Positions 24,923-32,920 are shown, counted from the stretch's first letter. The stretch is 64,000 bases of DNA from Iamia sp963728655 (GCA_963728655.1 CAVSLD010000005.1:248001-312000), one strand, 5' to 3'. Translations and numbers: made by a program. The notes: generated by a model from the sequence alone, not told the origin.

Positions 24923-25348
24923 GTGCCCCCTGCCCGCACCGTGCTCCTCGCCACCGACGCCGACTGGATCGCCGACGACGTCGACGCCGCCCTGGCCGAC
25001 GACGACACCGAGATCGTCCGCACCCGGGTGGGCGCCGACGTGCGGGACCTCACCGCCGAGCTCGAGCCCGACCTGGTGATCCTCGACCTGCAGATCGGCA
25101 ACATGGGCGGCATGGCGGCCTGCATGGCCCTCCGGCTGGAGGAGGGCAGCGGTCGCCTCGAGCCCGTCCCGGTGCTGATGCTGCTCGATCGGCCCCACGA
25201 CGCCTTCCTGGCCAAGCGGTCGGCCGCCGACGGCTGGATCACCAAGCCCCTCGACCCGTTCCGCCTCCGTCGCGCCGCCACCGCGCTGCTGGCCGGCGAC
25301 GAGTGGCACGACGGCGTCGACCCCTCGGTGGACGCCGTCGCCCCCTGA
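24923..25348 (+). CDS. Stand-alone response-regulator receiver-like domain
   Basis: A 141-residue protein with a CheY-like fold. TVLLATDADWIADDVDAAL supplies the acidic cluster after strand 1, DLVILDLQIGNMGG the phospho-acceptor Asp (about residue 54), and WITKPLDPFRL the conserved Lys-Pro. It lacks an output domain, so it probably acts by protein contact. The GTG start lies 6 nt after TAGGGT (24911-24916), indicating a leaderless mRNA. It is divergent from the STAS gene; a histidine kinase is not in the window. Confidence 0.82.
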   Translation: MPPARTVLLATDADWIADDVDAALADDDTEIVRTRVGADVRDLTAELEPDLVILDLQIGNMGGMAACMALRLEEGSGRLEPVPVLMLLDRPHDAFLAKRSAADGWITKPLDPFRLRRAATALLAGDEWHDGVDPSVDAVAP

Positions 25349-25419
25349 TCCCGCCTCGGGCGGTGCCCCGCCCATCCATTGGAGGATCACGCCGACGGGG
25401 CGGTAACGTCGGATCCGCA

Positions 25420-25496
25420 CGGGGTGTGGCGCAGCTTGGCAGCGCGCTTCGTTCGGGACGAAGAGGTCGTGGGTTCAAATCCCGCCACCCCGACCA
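25420..25496 (+). tRNA. tRNA-Pro (CGG)
   Basis: A 77-nt cloverleaf: acceptor CGGGGTG pairs with CACCCCG, the anticodon stem CTTCG/CGAAG encloses the loop TTCGGGA giving anticodon CGG (decodes CCG), and the T-arm GTGGG-TTCAAAT-CCCGC is perfect. CCA is encoded (25494-25496) after discriminator A. A -10-like TAACGT lies at 25404-25409. The 3' end is duplicated in the downstream repeats. Confidence 0.96.
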
Positions 25497-25801
25497 CGTG
25501 ACCACGAGGGCCGGCCCCCTGGGTCGGCCCTCGTCGCGCACCCACGCCACCCCACCACCCGACAGGCCGCGGCCTTCACATCCCACCACCCCGACCACGT
25601 GACCACGAGGGCCGGCCCCCTGGGTCGGCCCTCGTCGCGCACCCACGCCACCCCACCACCCGACAGGCCGCGGCCTTCACATCCCACCACCCCGACCACG
25701 TGACCACGAGGGCCGGCCCCCTGGTCGGCCCGTCGCACCCACGCCACCCCACCACCCGACAGGCCGCGGCCTTCACATCCCGCCACCCCGACCACGTGAC
25801 C
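25474..25801. repeat. 101-bp tandem repeats containing the tRNA-Pro 3' end and its terminator
   Basis: Units begin at 25474 (inside the tRNA T-loop), 25575, 25676 and 25772, spaced 101, 101 and 96 bp; the last is partial. Each carries TTCA(A/C)ATCCC(G/A)CCACCCCGACCA, i.e. the 3' half of the T-arm, the acceptor strand and CCA, and the first three also carry the terminator hairpin. The 5' part of the tRNA is not duplicated, so only one functional tRNA exists. With the tRNA they account for the 503-bp gap without protein genes. Confidence 0.93.
25504..25534 (+). terminator. Intrinsic terminator-like hairpin after tRNA-Pro
   Basis: ACGAGGGCCG (25504-25513) pairs with CGGCCCTCGT (25525-25534) across an 11-nt loop, 7 nt after the tRNA CCA. 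There is no strong T-run. Close copies of the hairpin recur in the next two repeat units. Confidence 0.75.
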
Positions 25802-25851
25802 AGGTCCTGAGCCCGGCCCCACGGCTCGCCCGGAGGTGCGAACATGGCGCC

Positions 25852-26702
25852 ATGACGACGCTGCCACCCGACACCCAGGTGCACTGGGCCGGTGAGTCCG
25901 GCGCCCAGGAGGGGCCGGCCCCCGCCCGCGACGTGGTGGGCTGGATCCAGGGCGGCCACCTCCCCCGCACCACGCGGATCTGGTGGCCCGAGGCCGACGG
26001 CTGGGTCCCCGCCTCCGAGGTGCCGGGGTGGGGCGACCTGCTCGCCCCGCCGGCTCCCCCGGCGGGGACGGCGGCGCCCGGGGCGCCGGCCCCGACACCC
26101 GCTCCCGGCGGCGGGCACGCCACCGACGCCCTGATGGACGGGCTGTCGGACCAGGAGCTCGACGACGAGTTCATCGCCCTCGTCGACCGCAGCTGGGCCA
26201 TCTACAAGGACACCGAGAAGGCAGCCACCATCGACGAGGCCGTCGTCGGCGGCCTGGTCACCGCCATGGTCGACAGCGGCTTCGTCCTGATCGACATCGC
26301 CACCGCCGGTCGGCACTCGATGCGCTTCGAGGTCCCCACCACCGGCGCCCGGGTCACCATCGAGCTCCAGCACCTCACCCCCGGCCTGGCCGAGGCCAAG
26401 GTCACCGGCCACCTGGCCAACCTCGCCGTCGGCTACGGCGAGCGCCTGGGCAACGCCGGCCAGATCGGCCAGGCCCTGCGCACCGAGGTGGCCAGCAGCT
26501 TCGTCGCCACCCCGGAGCCTGGCACGTCAGCTTCGACGCCGACATCTCGTCGGGCTACGTCTACGCCAGCATCGACCTCTACCTCGAGCCCGAGCGCTAC
26601 GTCGGCGACGACCTCGTCGTCGACCACGACCTGCTGCGCCGCCACGTGGCGGCCCTGGTCCACACCATGCGCACCTTCGTCCACTCCCGCTTCGGCAGCT
26701 GA
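25852..26702 (+). CDS. GYF_2-YbjN-like protein, frameshifted
   Basis: Two parts are visible. Residues about 5-60 resemble a GYF_2 (DUF4339) domain: VHWAGESGAQEGPAPARDVVGWIQGG, then WWPEADGWVPASEVPGW. After a Pro/Ala linker comes a YbjN/type-III-chaperone-like domain (SGFVLIDIATAGRHSMRFEVP). At about 26515-26521 the coding pattern jumps one frame: codons after GAG only make sense if one base (for example G, giving GAG-GCC-TGG) is added; the continuation WHVSFDADISSGYVYASIDL then runs to the stop at 26702. A sequencing error or a recent mutation explains this. A YbjN-like sibling follows 10 bp later. Confidence 0.75.
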
Positions 26703-26712
26703 GGAGACCCCC

Positions 26713-27243
26713 GTGCCCCTGCTCAAGGCCCTCAACAACCACGCCCACAAGACCGAGCTGCGCGAGTCCAAGGACGAGATCGTCGTGGGCGAGATCATCC
26801 GCGGCCTGTCGCACCAGGGCTGGGCCTGCCACCAGGTCGTGGCCGACAGCGACCGCCAGCAGGTCGGCTTCAAGCCCAAGGGCGACCCGGTGCTCTCGGC
26901 CGTCTACATCGTGGTCGACCGCCGCACCGGCACCGGCGCGGTGTCCGCCGCGCTGGGCTCCAAGACCACCGTCGCCATCTCGGCCGAGGCCCGCAACAAG
27001 GTGTCGGACCCCGACGACCTGGCCGCCATGTGGCGCACCGACCTGGCCAACCTGTTCAAGGTGCCGGTCCACGGCGAGGTCCGGGTCAACCACCAGCTCA
27101 ACAAGATCGTGGCCCGCACCCACCACCTGGTCGACCTCGACCACTACGTGCAGGGCACCCACGTCGACACCTCCCAGCTGGTGCCGTGGCTGGTGGGCCA
27201 GGTCGACAACCTGCGCCAGCACCTCGCCCCCCACAAGAAGTAG
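26713..27243 (+). CDS. YbjN-domain protein
   Basis: A 176-residue soluble alpha/beta protein resembling YbjN/type III secretion chaperone folds: an N-terminal helix, HQGWACHQVVADSDRQQVGFKP, YIVVDRRTGTGAVSAALGS, and a C-terminal helix WLVGQVDNLRQHLAPHKK. GAGGAG (26701-26706), which overlaps the preceding stop, is a good ribosome-binding site for the GTG at 26713. It sits with the frameshifted GYF_2-YbjN gene as a tandem pair. Such proteins are thought to be chaperones or regulators; the client is unknown. Confidence 0.75.
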   Translation: MPLLKALNNHAHKTELRESKDEIVVGEIIRGLSHQGWACHQVVADSDRQQVGFKPKGDPVLSAVYIVVDRRTGTGAVSAALGSKTTVAISAEARNKVSDPDDLAAMWRTDLANLFKVPVHGEVRVNHQLNKIVARTHHLVDLDHYVQGTHVDTSQLVPWLVGQVDNLRQHLAPHKK

Positions 27244-27273
27244 GGCGCCGTCCCCCCCTCCTAGGGTGCGGCG

Positions 27274-27555
27274 GTGGAGATCGCCGAGTTCCAGCGCCGC
27301 ATCGCCGAGGCCTACGGGGCCCGCGACGAGGCCCGGGGCCGACCCGCCACCGTGGCCTGGCTGGCCGAGGAGGTCGGCGAGCTGGCCCAGGCCTCCCGCA
27401 AGGGCACGCCCGACCAGCAGCTCCACGAGCTGGGCGACGTCCTGGCCTGGCTGGCCTCGCTCGCCCACCAGCTCGGCCTCTCCCTCGAGGAGGCCGCAGC
27501 CCGCTACGCCGAGGGCTGCCCCCGCTGCGGCACCAGCCCCTGCACCTGCCCGTAG
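27274..27555 (+). CDS. MazG-like nucleotide pyrophosphohydrolase with C-terminal Cys cluster
   Basis: A 93-residue single MazG-type domain. WLAEEVGELAQASRKG and LHELGDVLAWLASLA supply the ExxE and ExxD acidic residues that bind Mg in all-alpha NTP pyrophosphatases. After the domain comes CPRCGTSPCTCP, four cysteines that could bind zinc; such a tail is unusual in housekeeping MazG. It is likely a house-cleaning enzyme. TAGGGT (27262-27267) lies 6 nt before the GTG, a leaderless arrangement. Confidence 0.85.
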   Translation: MEIAEFQRRIAEAYGARDEARGRPATVAWLAEEVGELAQASRKGTPDQQLHELGDVLAWLASLAHQLGLSLEEAAARYAEGCPRCGTSPCTCP

Positions 27556-27596
27556 CGCCGCCCCGCCCGCCCACGACGGCGCGACCCCGTCGCCGT

Positions 27597-27625
27597 GGAC
27601 AGGTTGTGCCTGGCACAACCTGTCC
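27597..27625. terminator. 29-bp near-perfect palindrome between convergent genes
   Basis: GGACAGGTTGTGCC-T-GGCACAACCTGTCC has 14-bp perfect arms around one base. It lies between the MazG-like stop (27555) and the Nudix stop (27702) on opposite strands, so it could terminate both. A one-base loop is too tight for an ordinary hairpin, so a dimeric protein site or cruciform is also possible. Confidence 0.7.
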
Positions 27626-27701
27626 CCCCTCCACACCGGCGACGCTCGCCAGCGGTCTTGCTCACCCCGCGTCGCAGGAACGGACGACGCGCGACCGAGC
27701 G

Positions 27702-28512
27702 TCAGTCGTGACCGAGCTCGCCGCGGCCGACGGTGCCGGTGACCAGGCCGAGGAGCTGGCGGAGCATGGCGGCGGTGGCCCCCCAGACGGTGTCACCGTA
27801 GAGGTCGAAGAACACGATGGGACGGGAGAACCCGCCCATGTGCCACCGCTCCTCGCGGAACACCTCGGGGAGCCATGAGCTCCGACAGCGGGACCTGGAT
27901 CACCCCGTCCACCTCCGCCGAGCGGGGGGCGACGTCGGGCGGCCCGGGCAGGGCTCCGACCCAGGGGATGATGAACGACCCGCTGGTGATGGTGGCCAGG
28001 TGGTCGAGCTCGCCGATGATCTCGACGCTGCCGGGCTCGAGGCCGATCTCCTCCTCGGACTCCCGCAGGGCGGTGTGGACCAGGTCGCGGTCGTCGGGCT
28101 CGCGCCGACCGCCGGGGAAGCTGACCTCGCCGGCGTGGGCCCGCATGGCCAGCCCCCGGCGGGTGAGCACCACCCAGGCCTCGCCGTCGCGCTCGTAGAG
28201 CGGGGCCAGGACGGCGGAGGGCACGGCGGGACGGTCGGTGAGGCCCATCTCGGCCCGCACCTGGGCCGACACCGATGCGGTGGCGGCCCCGAAGCCGCCC
28301 CGCTCCACGGGCGACTCGACCGCCTCTCCAGCCCCCGCCAGCGCGGCCCGGACGTCGGCCAGGGTGGGCCGACGGCGGTGCTCGGCCACGTCGGCCCACG
28401 GGGCGGGGCCACCCGGGCTGGTGCCCCCCTCCGGGACCGGGATGCGCTGGGGACCCCCGCGCCGGGGGGTCGGGAGGTCGGCCGGGGCGGCCGGGTCAGG
28501 CGGGGGCGTCAC
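27702..28512 (-). CDS. Nudix hydrolase, CoA pyrophosphatase-like, frameshifted
   Basis: A Nudix protein of the NudL/NUDT7 type that would hydrolyse CoA or its derivatives. VVLTRRGLAMRAHAGEVSFPGGRREPDDRDLVHTALRESEEEIGL contains the UPF0035 motif and a complete Nudix box. After PLSELMAP the frame breaks at the G4 run 27867-27870: removing one base gives EVFREERWHMGG-FSRPIVFFDLYGD and a natural stop at 27702; as deposited, translation leaves the gene and ends at 27793. The N-terminal 70 residues are Pro/Gly-rich. It overlaps the preceding small gene by 17 bp. Confidence 0.82.
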
Positions 28513-28813
28513 CGCTCGCAGCGGCCTGGGCCAGGCTCTCGAGGAGGACCGGGGCGCCCTCGTCGCGCAGCACCTCGAGGAGGGGCTGCGGCGGCCGGTT
28601 GCCGGTCTCCCACTCCATCCACGACGCCAGCATGGCGGTGGCGTCGGTGCCCTCCGGCCCGGTGGCGTCGGGGTCGGCGGCCAGGTGCTCGATGATGTCG
28701 CGCATCCCGCCGGTCTTCAGGTCGGCGACCACCCGGCCGGCGGTGGAGGTCTCGGTCTCCCAGTCGCGCCAGGACGACAGCAGCTTGGCCGGGTCGGCGG
28801 GAGGACGGTCCAT
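28496..28813 (-). CDS. Conserved small hypothetical protein
   Basis: A 105-residue acidic soluble protein with an internal echo: LLSSWRDWETETSTAGRVVADL and MLASWMEWETGNRPPQPLLEVL share the S-W-x-x-W-E-T pattern about 50 residues apart, so it may be a duplicated small helical unit. The family is not recognised. The ATG at 28813 follows a -10-like TAGGAT (28826-28821) by 7 nt, suggesting a leaderless mRNA also carrying the overlapping Nudix gene. Confidence 0.72.
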   Translation of the reverse strand: MDRPPADPAKLLSSWRDWETETSTAGRVVADLKTGGMRDIIEHLAADPDATGPEGTDATAMLASWMEWETGNRPPQPLLEVLRDEGAPVLLESLAQAAASGDAPA

Positions 28814-28908
28814 GGCCGTCATCCTACGGGGCGACCTCCCGACCCGGCGCCGGGGAGCGCGGCCCTGGTCCCGGGTCCCCTGGGCCGGGACGCGACGAGG
28901 CCCGGACG

Positions 28909-28943
28909 CGTCGAGGCCCGGGCGCAGGGCCCGGGCCTCGACG
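28909..28943 (-). terminator. Terminator-like hairpin after groEL
   Basis: CGTCGAGGCCCGGG (28909-28922) pairs perfectly with CCCGGGCCTCGACG (28930-28943) across 7 nt, about 44 bp beyond the groEL stop. A very stable GC stem without a U-run, as is common in high-GC actinobacteria. Confidence 0.75.
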
Positions 28944-28986
28944 TCACGCTGGTCGCTCGCGGGGCGAGCGGATCAGGTGGAGGGGA

Positions 28987-30633
28987 TCACATCATCCCCA
29001 TGCCACCCATGCCGCCCATGCCGCCGCCGCCGCCCGGGGGCATGGCCGGCTCGGGCTCGGGCTTGTCGGCCACGATGGCCTCGGTGGTGAGCAGGAGGCC
29101 GGCGATGGAGCCGGCGTTCTGCAGCGCCGCACGGGTCACCTTGGCGGGGTCGAGGACACCGGCCTTGAGCAGGTCCTCGAACTCGCCGGTGGCGGCGTTG
29201 AAGCCCTCGGCCTTCTTCTTGGACTCGATCTCGCGGACGATGACCGCGCCCTCGAAGCCGGCGTTGTCGGCGATGAGCCGGGCCGGGGCCTCGAGCGCCT
29301 TGAACACCGAGCGGGCGCCGGTGGCCTCGTCGCCCTCGAGCTTCTCGGCCACGTCGGCCACCCGGTCACGGGTGCGCAGCAGGGCGGTGCCCCCGCCGGG
29401 GACCACGCCCTCCTCGATCGCGGCACGGGTCGCCGAGAGGGCGTCCTCGATGCGGTGCTTCTTCTCCTTGAGCTCCACCTCGGTGGCGGCGCCGACCTTC
29501 ACGACGGCCACGCCGCCGGCCAGCTTCGCCAGGCGCTCCTGGAGCTTCTCGCGGTCCCAGTCCGAGTCGGTGTCGTCGATCTCGCGACGGATCTGGGCGA
29601 TGCGGCCCTTCACGTCGTCCTCGGAGCCGGCGCCCTCGACGATGGTGGTGTCGTCCTTGGTGACGACCACCTTCCGGGCCCGACCCAGCAGGTCGAGGGT
29701 GACGTTGTCGAGCTTGAGCCCGACGGTCTCGGAGATGACCTGGCCACCGGTGAGGATGGCCATGTCGGCCAGCATCGCCTTGCGGCGCTCGCCGAAGCCG
29801 GGGGCCTTGACCGACACGGAGTTGAAGGTGCCGCGGATCTTGTTCACGACCAGGGTCGCCAGGGCCTCGCCCTCGACGTCCTCGGCCACGATCAGCAGCT
29901 GCTTGCCGGCCTGCATGACCTTCTCCAGCACCGGCAGGAGGTCCTGGACCGAGCTGATCTTGCCCTCGACGAAGAGCACGTAGGCGTCCTCCAGGATCGC
30001 CTCCTGGCGCTCCGCGTCGGTGACGAAGTACGGGGACAGGAAGCCCTTGTCGAACTGCATGCCCTCGGTGAAGTCGAGGTCCATGCCGAAGGTGTTGGAC
30101 TCCTCGACGGTGACCACGCCGTCCTTGCCCACCTTGTCGATGGCGTCGGCCAGGACCTCGCCGATGGCGGAGTCGTTGTTGGCCGAGATGGTCGCCACCT
30201 GGGCGATCTCGGAGCGGTCGTCGATGTCGCGCGCCTGGTCGGCGATGGCCTCGACGGCAGCCTGCACGGCCTTGTCGATGCCCCGCTTGAGGGCCATGGG
30301 GTTGGCCCCGGCGGCCACGTTGCGGAGGCCCTCCTTCACGAGGGCCTGGGCGAGGACGGTGGCGGTGGTGGTGCCGTCGCCGGCGACGTCGTTGGTCTTG
30401 GTGGCGACCTCCTTGACGAGCTGGGCGCCCATGTTCTCGTAGGGGTCCTCCAGCTCCACCTCCCGGGCGATGGACACGCCGTCGTTGGTGATGGTCGGGG
30501 CGCCGAACTTCTTCTCCAGCACCACGTTGCGGCCACGCGGGCCGAGCGTGACCTTGACCGCGTCGGCCAGCTTGTTGACGCCGGCCTCGAGGCCGCGGCG
30601 GGCCTCGTCGTCGAACTTGAGGGTCTTGGGCAT
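28987..30633 (-). CDS. groEL: 60-kDa chaperonin GroEL
   Basis: A 548-residue chaperonin subunit that folds proteins in the GroEL-GroES chamber using ATP. DAVKVTLGPRGRNVVLEKKFGAP near the N-terminus and VAGDGTTTATVLAQAL form the nucleotide site, with the catalytic Asp in GDGTT; the C-terminal tail is the usual Gly-Met repeat (GGMGGMGGMGMM). It starts 8 bp after groES, so the two are one operon. Two CIRCE-like sites upstream of groES indicate HrcA repression and heat induction. Confidence 0.99.
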   Translation of the reverse strand: MPKTLKFDDEARRGLEAGVNKLADAVKVTLGPRGRNVVLEKKFGAPTITNDGVSIAREVELEDPYENMGAQLVKEVATKTNDVAGDGTTTATVLAQALVKEGLRNVAAGANPMALKRGIDKAVQAAVEAIADQARDIDDRSEIAQVATISANNDSAIGEVLADAIDKVGKDGVVTVEESNTFGMDLDFTEGMQFDKGFLSPYFVTDAERQEAILEDAYVLFVEGKISSVQDLLPVLEKVMQAGKQLLIVAEDVEGEALATLVVNKIRGTFNSVSVKAPGFGERRKAMLADMAILTGGQVISETVGLKLDNVTLDLLGRARKVVVTKDDTTIVEGAGSEDDVKGRIAQIRREIDDTDSDWDREKLQERLAKLAGGVAVVKVGAATEVELKEKKHRIEDALSATRAAIEEGVVPGGGTALLRTRDRVADVAEKLEGDEATGARSVFKALEAPARLIADNAGFEGAVIVREIESKKKAEGFNAATGEFEDLLKAGVLDPAKVTRAALQNAGSIAGLLLTTEAIVADKPEPEPAMPPGGGGGMGGMGGMGMM

Positions 30634-30641
30634 CTGCTCTC

Positions 30642-30935
30642 CTACTTGACGATCTTGGCGAGGACGTCGCGGGCGTTGAGGATCAGCACGTCCTCGCCGT
30701 CGACGGTGATCTCGGTGCCGCCGTACTTCGAGTAGACGACGGTGTCCCCGGCAGCGATGTCGAGGGGGATGATCTCCCCGCTGGTCTCGGCGCGGCGGCC
30801 GGGGCCGACGGCGATGACCTCACCCTGCTGGGGCTTCTCCTTGGCGGTGTCGGGGATGACCAGGCCGCTGGCCGTGGTCTCCTCGGCATCACCGGGGCGG
30901 ACGACGATGCGATCGTCGAGCGGCGAAAGGGACAT
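30642..30935 (-). CDS. groES: 10-kDa co-chaperonin GroES
   Basis: A 97-residue GroES with LSPLDDRIVVRPGDAEETTASGLVIP at the start, the mobile loop around ETTASGL, and VVYSKYGGTEITVDGEDVLIL at the end. It caps GroEL. ATG 30935 is preceded by GGAGG at 5 nt; an upstream ATG at 30968 lacks a site and adds atypical residues. First gene of groES-groEL. Confidence 0.98.
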   Translation of the reverse strand: MSLSPLDDRIVVRPGDAEETTASGLVIPDTAKEKPQQGEVIAVGPGRRAETSGEIIPLDIAAGDTVVYSKYGGTEITVDGEDVLILNARDVLAKIVK

Positions 30936-30975
30936 GGTGCCTCCGTTGGTTCTCGTGTCCCCAGACATGGGGCCG

Positions 30976-31002
30976 TTGGCACTCTCTCGTGCCGACTGCC
31001 AA
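30976..31002. promoter_or_regulatory. CIRCE element 1 (HrcA operator)
   Basis: TTGGCACTC-N9-GACTGCCAA, 41 bp upstream of groES. It matches the CIRCE layout (TTAGCACTC-N9-GAGTGCTAA) with a G/C variant in the third and seventh arm positions; the right arm reads GACTG instead of GAGTG, breaking one pair. Confidence 0.88.
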
Positions 31003-31017
31003 CCCTACGGCCGCCGG

Positions 31018-31044
31018 TTGGCACTCGCAAGCCCCGACTGCCAA
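31018..31044. promoter_or_regulatory. CIRCE element 2 (HrcA operator)
   Basis: A second TTGGCACTC-N9-GACTGCCAA with identical arms and a different 9-bp centre, 42 bp from the first. Both copies carry the same asymmetric base, so the variant is fixed rather than random. Tandem CIRCEs are known upstream of actinobacterial chaperonin genes. Confidence 0.88.
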
Positions 31045-31074
31045 CGACCCGTCCGGCGCCGGGTGCCCCGCCCC

Positions 31075-31566
31075 TCAGACCCCGGGGTGGGGGAACGCCG
31101 TGGCCCCCGGCGAGCGGGCCAGGGTCTGGTAGCGGCGGTCGGCGAAGCGCCAGCCCGCGCCGCTGCGGACGTAGCGGTCGCGGTAGAGGCCGAAGGCGCG
31201 GGACTCCTCTCCGGCGTCGTCGGTGCGCAGCTCGCACATGGCCAGCCGGGCGGTGGCGGCGTCGCCGTCGCCCCCGGGCCACAGCTCGACGTGGCTGGAG
31301 AGGATGGCGAAGGAGAAGAAGGTGAACCGGGCCATGGCGGGCTCGATGAACGCGACCAGCTCGTCGGGGCCGTCGAGCTCGATCGGGCCCCTGTCGACCA
31401 GGTCGAGGTGGATGCGGGCGCCCGGCGCGAAGAGGGCGGTGACCGCGGCCCAGTCCCGCCGGTTGATGCCGTCGGCATAGGCGTGCTGGAGGCGGGTGAC
31501 GCCGAGGTGGTCGACGGTGCGGGCCAGGTCCTCGTCGGACGGGCGGTCGGGGCCGAACGGGGTCAC
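31075..31566 (-). CDS. SnoaL/NTF2-like domain protein
   Basis: A 163-residue cone-shaped NTF2-fold protein. LQHAYADGINRRDWAAVTALFAPGARIHLDL is the classic SnoaL_4 helix-strand start, and WRFADRRYQTLARS ends the sheet. These act as isomerases, dehydratases or ligand-binding modules. The GTG at 31566 lies 6 nt after TACGGT (31578-31573), suggesting a leaderless mRNA. No neighbour suggests a substrate. Confidence 0.82.
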   Translation of the reverse strand: MTPFGPDRPSDEDLARTVDHLGVTRLQHAYADGINRRDWAAVTALFAPGARIHLDLVDRGPIELDGPDELVAFIEPAMARFTFFSFAILSSHVELWPGGDGDAATARLAMCELRTDDAGEESRAFGLYRDRYVRSGAGWRFADRRYQTLARSPGATAFPHPGV

Positions 31567-31749
31567 GGACCGACCGTAGGCCCGGGCCCGGCGTCGGCGC
31601 AGTGACGACCCTCCGAGCCGGCACGCGACCACGACGGGACCCGGTGGCAGGCACATGCCCGTACGAGGCCTGCCGAGCACCCGAGGGAGGGCCCGACCCG
31701 GCCGGACGGGTGCGGCTCCGGCCCGGGGGCGGCGTAGCGTGCCGCCATC

Positions 31750-32913
31750 GTGGACGCGCTGGAGACGCCCTGGGGATCGCTCACCCTCGCCCGGCACCCG
31801 GTGCGGGCCGACGACCCGCTGCGCGCCTTCGACGCGGCCGACGCCCTGGCCCTGGCCCACCTGCACGAGCAGGGCACCGCCCTCGACGGACCGGCCGTGG
31901 TCCTGGCCGACACGTGGGGCGCCCTGGGCACCGCCCTGGCGGCGGCCCGCACCGGCGGTCCCCCACCGGTGGTGGTGACCGACTCGCTCCGCACCCGACG
32001 GGCCCTGGCGGCCAACCTGGCCGCCAACGACCTGGCCGCCGACGCCGTCGACGTGCGCTCGCCCCTCGACGCCCTGCCCGACCGCATCGACCTGTGCCTG
32101 GTCCGGCTGCCCAAGGCCCACGACGTGCTCGAGCACCTCCTGCGCCAGGCCCGCCCCGGCCTGCACCCGGGCACCACGGTGGTGGGGGCGGCCATGGCCC
32201 GCCACGTGCACACCGACGGCCTCGACCGGTTCACCCGCGTGGTCGGCCCCACCGTCACCTCCCGAGCCGTGCGCAAGGCCCGTCTCGTCCTGGCGACGGT
32301 CGACCCAGGCCGCGACCCGGGACCCAGCCCCTGGCCCCGGACCACGGCGCTCGGTCCCGACGGCGAGGAGGTCGTGGAGCACGCCGGTGCCTTCTCGGCC
32401 GGTCGCCTCGACGCCGGGACCCGGCTCCTGCTCGCGCACCTCCCCGAGGCCGGTCTCCACCGCGACGTCGTCGACCTGGGCTGCGGCAACGGCATCGTCG
32501 GGCTGGTCGCGGCGCGCCGCGGCCCCGACGTGCGGCTCACCGCGACCGACGACTCGGCCCTGGCCGTGGCCTCGACCGAGGCCACCCTCGCCCACGGCCT
32601 GGGCCCCGACCGCTCGGTCCGGGTGGTGCAGGGCGACGGGCTCGCCGACCTCGCCACCGGGCCACCCCTGGGCGAGGCCTCGGTCGACCTGGTGGTGGTG
32701 AACCCGCCGTTCCACCGGGACCACGGCATGGGCGACGCCACCGCCTGGCAGATGTTCTCCGAGGCCCGGCGGGTGCTGCGCCCCGGCGGGGAGCTGCGGG
32801 TGGTGGGCAACCGCCACCTGGCCCACCACGCCAAGCTGTCGCGCCTGTTCGGGCGCAGCGAGGTGGTGGCCTCTGACCCCCGCTACGTGGTCGTCCGGGC
32901 CGTCAGCCGCTGA
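31750..32913 (+). CDS. Class I SAM methyltransferase, RlmG/RsmC-like rRNA guanine-N2 type
   Basis: A 387-residue protein with two methyltransferase-like halves, as in RsmC/RlmG. The N-terminal half is degenerate. The C-terminal half has VVDLGCGNGIVGLVAA (SAM motif I, about residue 240) and VVVNPPFHRDHGMGDATAW (motif IV NPPF), then GGELRVVGNRHLAHHAKL. The NPPFH signature marks guanine-N2 methyltransferases of rRNA; the last stretch is most like RlmG (23S m2G1835). TAGCGT (31735-31740) lies 9 nt before the GTG. Confidence 0.85.
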   Translation: MDALETPWGSLTLARHPVRADDPLRAFDAADALALAHLHEQGTALDGPAVVLADTWGALGTALAAARTGGPPPVVVTDSLRTRRALAANLAANDLAADAVDVRSPLDALPDRIDLCLVRLPKAHDVLEHLLRQARPGLHPGTTVVGAAMARHVHTDGLDRFTRVVGPTVTSRAVRKARLVLATVDPGRDPGPSPWPRTTALGPDGEEVVEHAGAFSAGRLDAGTRLLLAHLPEAGLHRDVVDLGCGNGIVGLVAARRGPDVRLTATDDSALAVASTEATLAHGLGPDRSVRVVQGDGLADLATGPPLGEASVDLVVVNPPFHRDHGMGDATAWQMFSEARRVLRPGGELRVVGNRHLAHHAKLSRLFGRSEVVASDPRYVVVRAVSR

Positions 32914-32920
32914 GGGCGGG

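Noticed and set aside
25474..25801. Several tRNA-Pro genes in tandem
   Set aside because: Only the 3' third of the tRNA is repeated; no second acceptor 5' strand, D-arm or anticodon arm exists.
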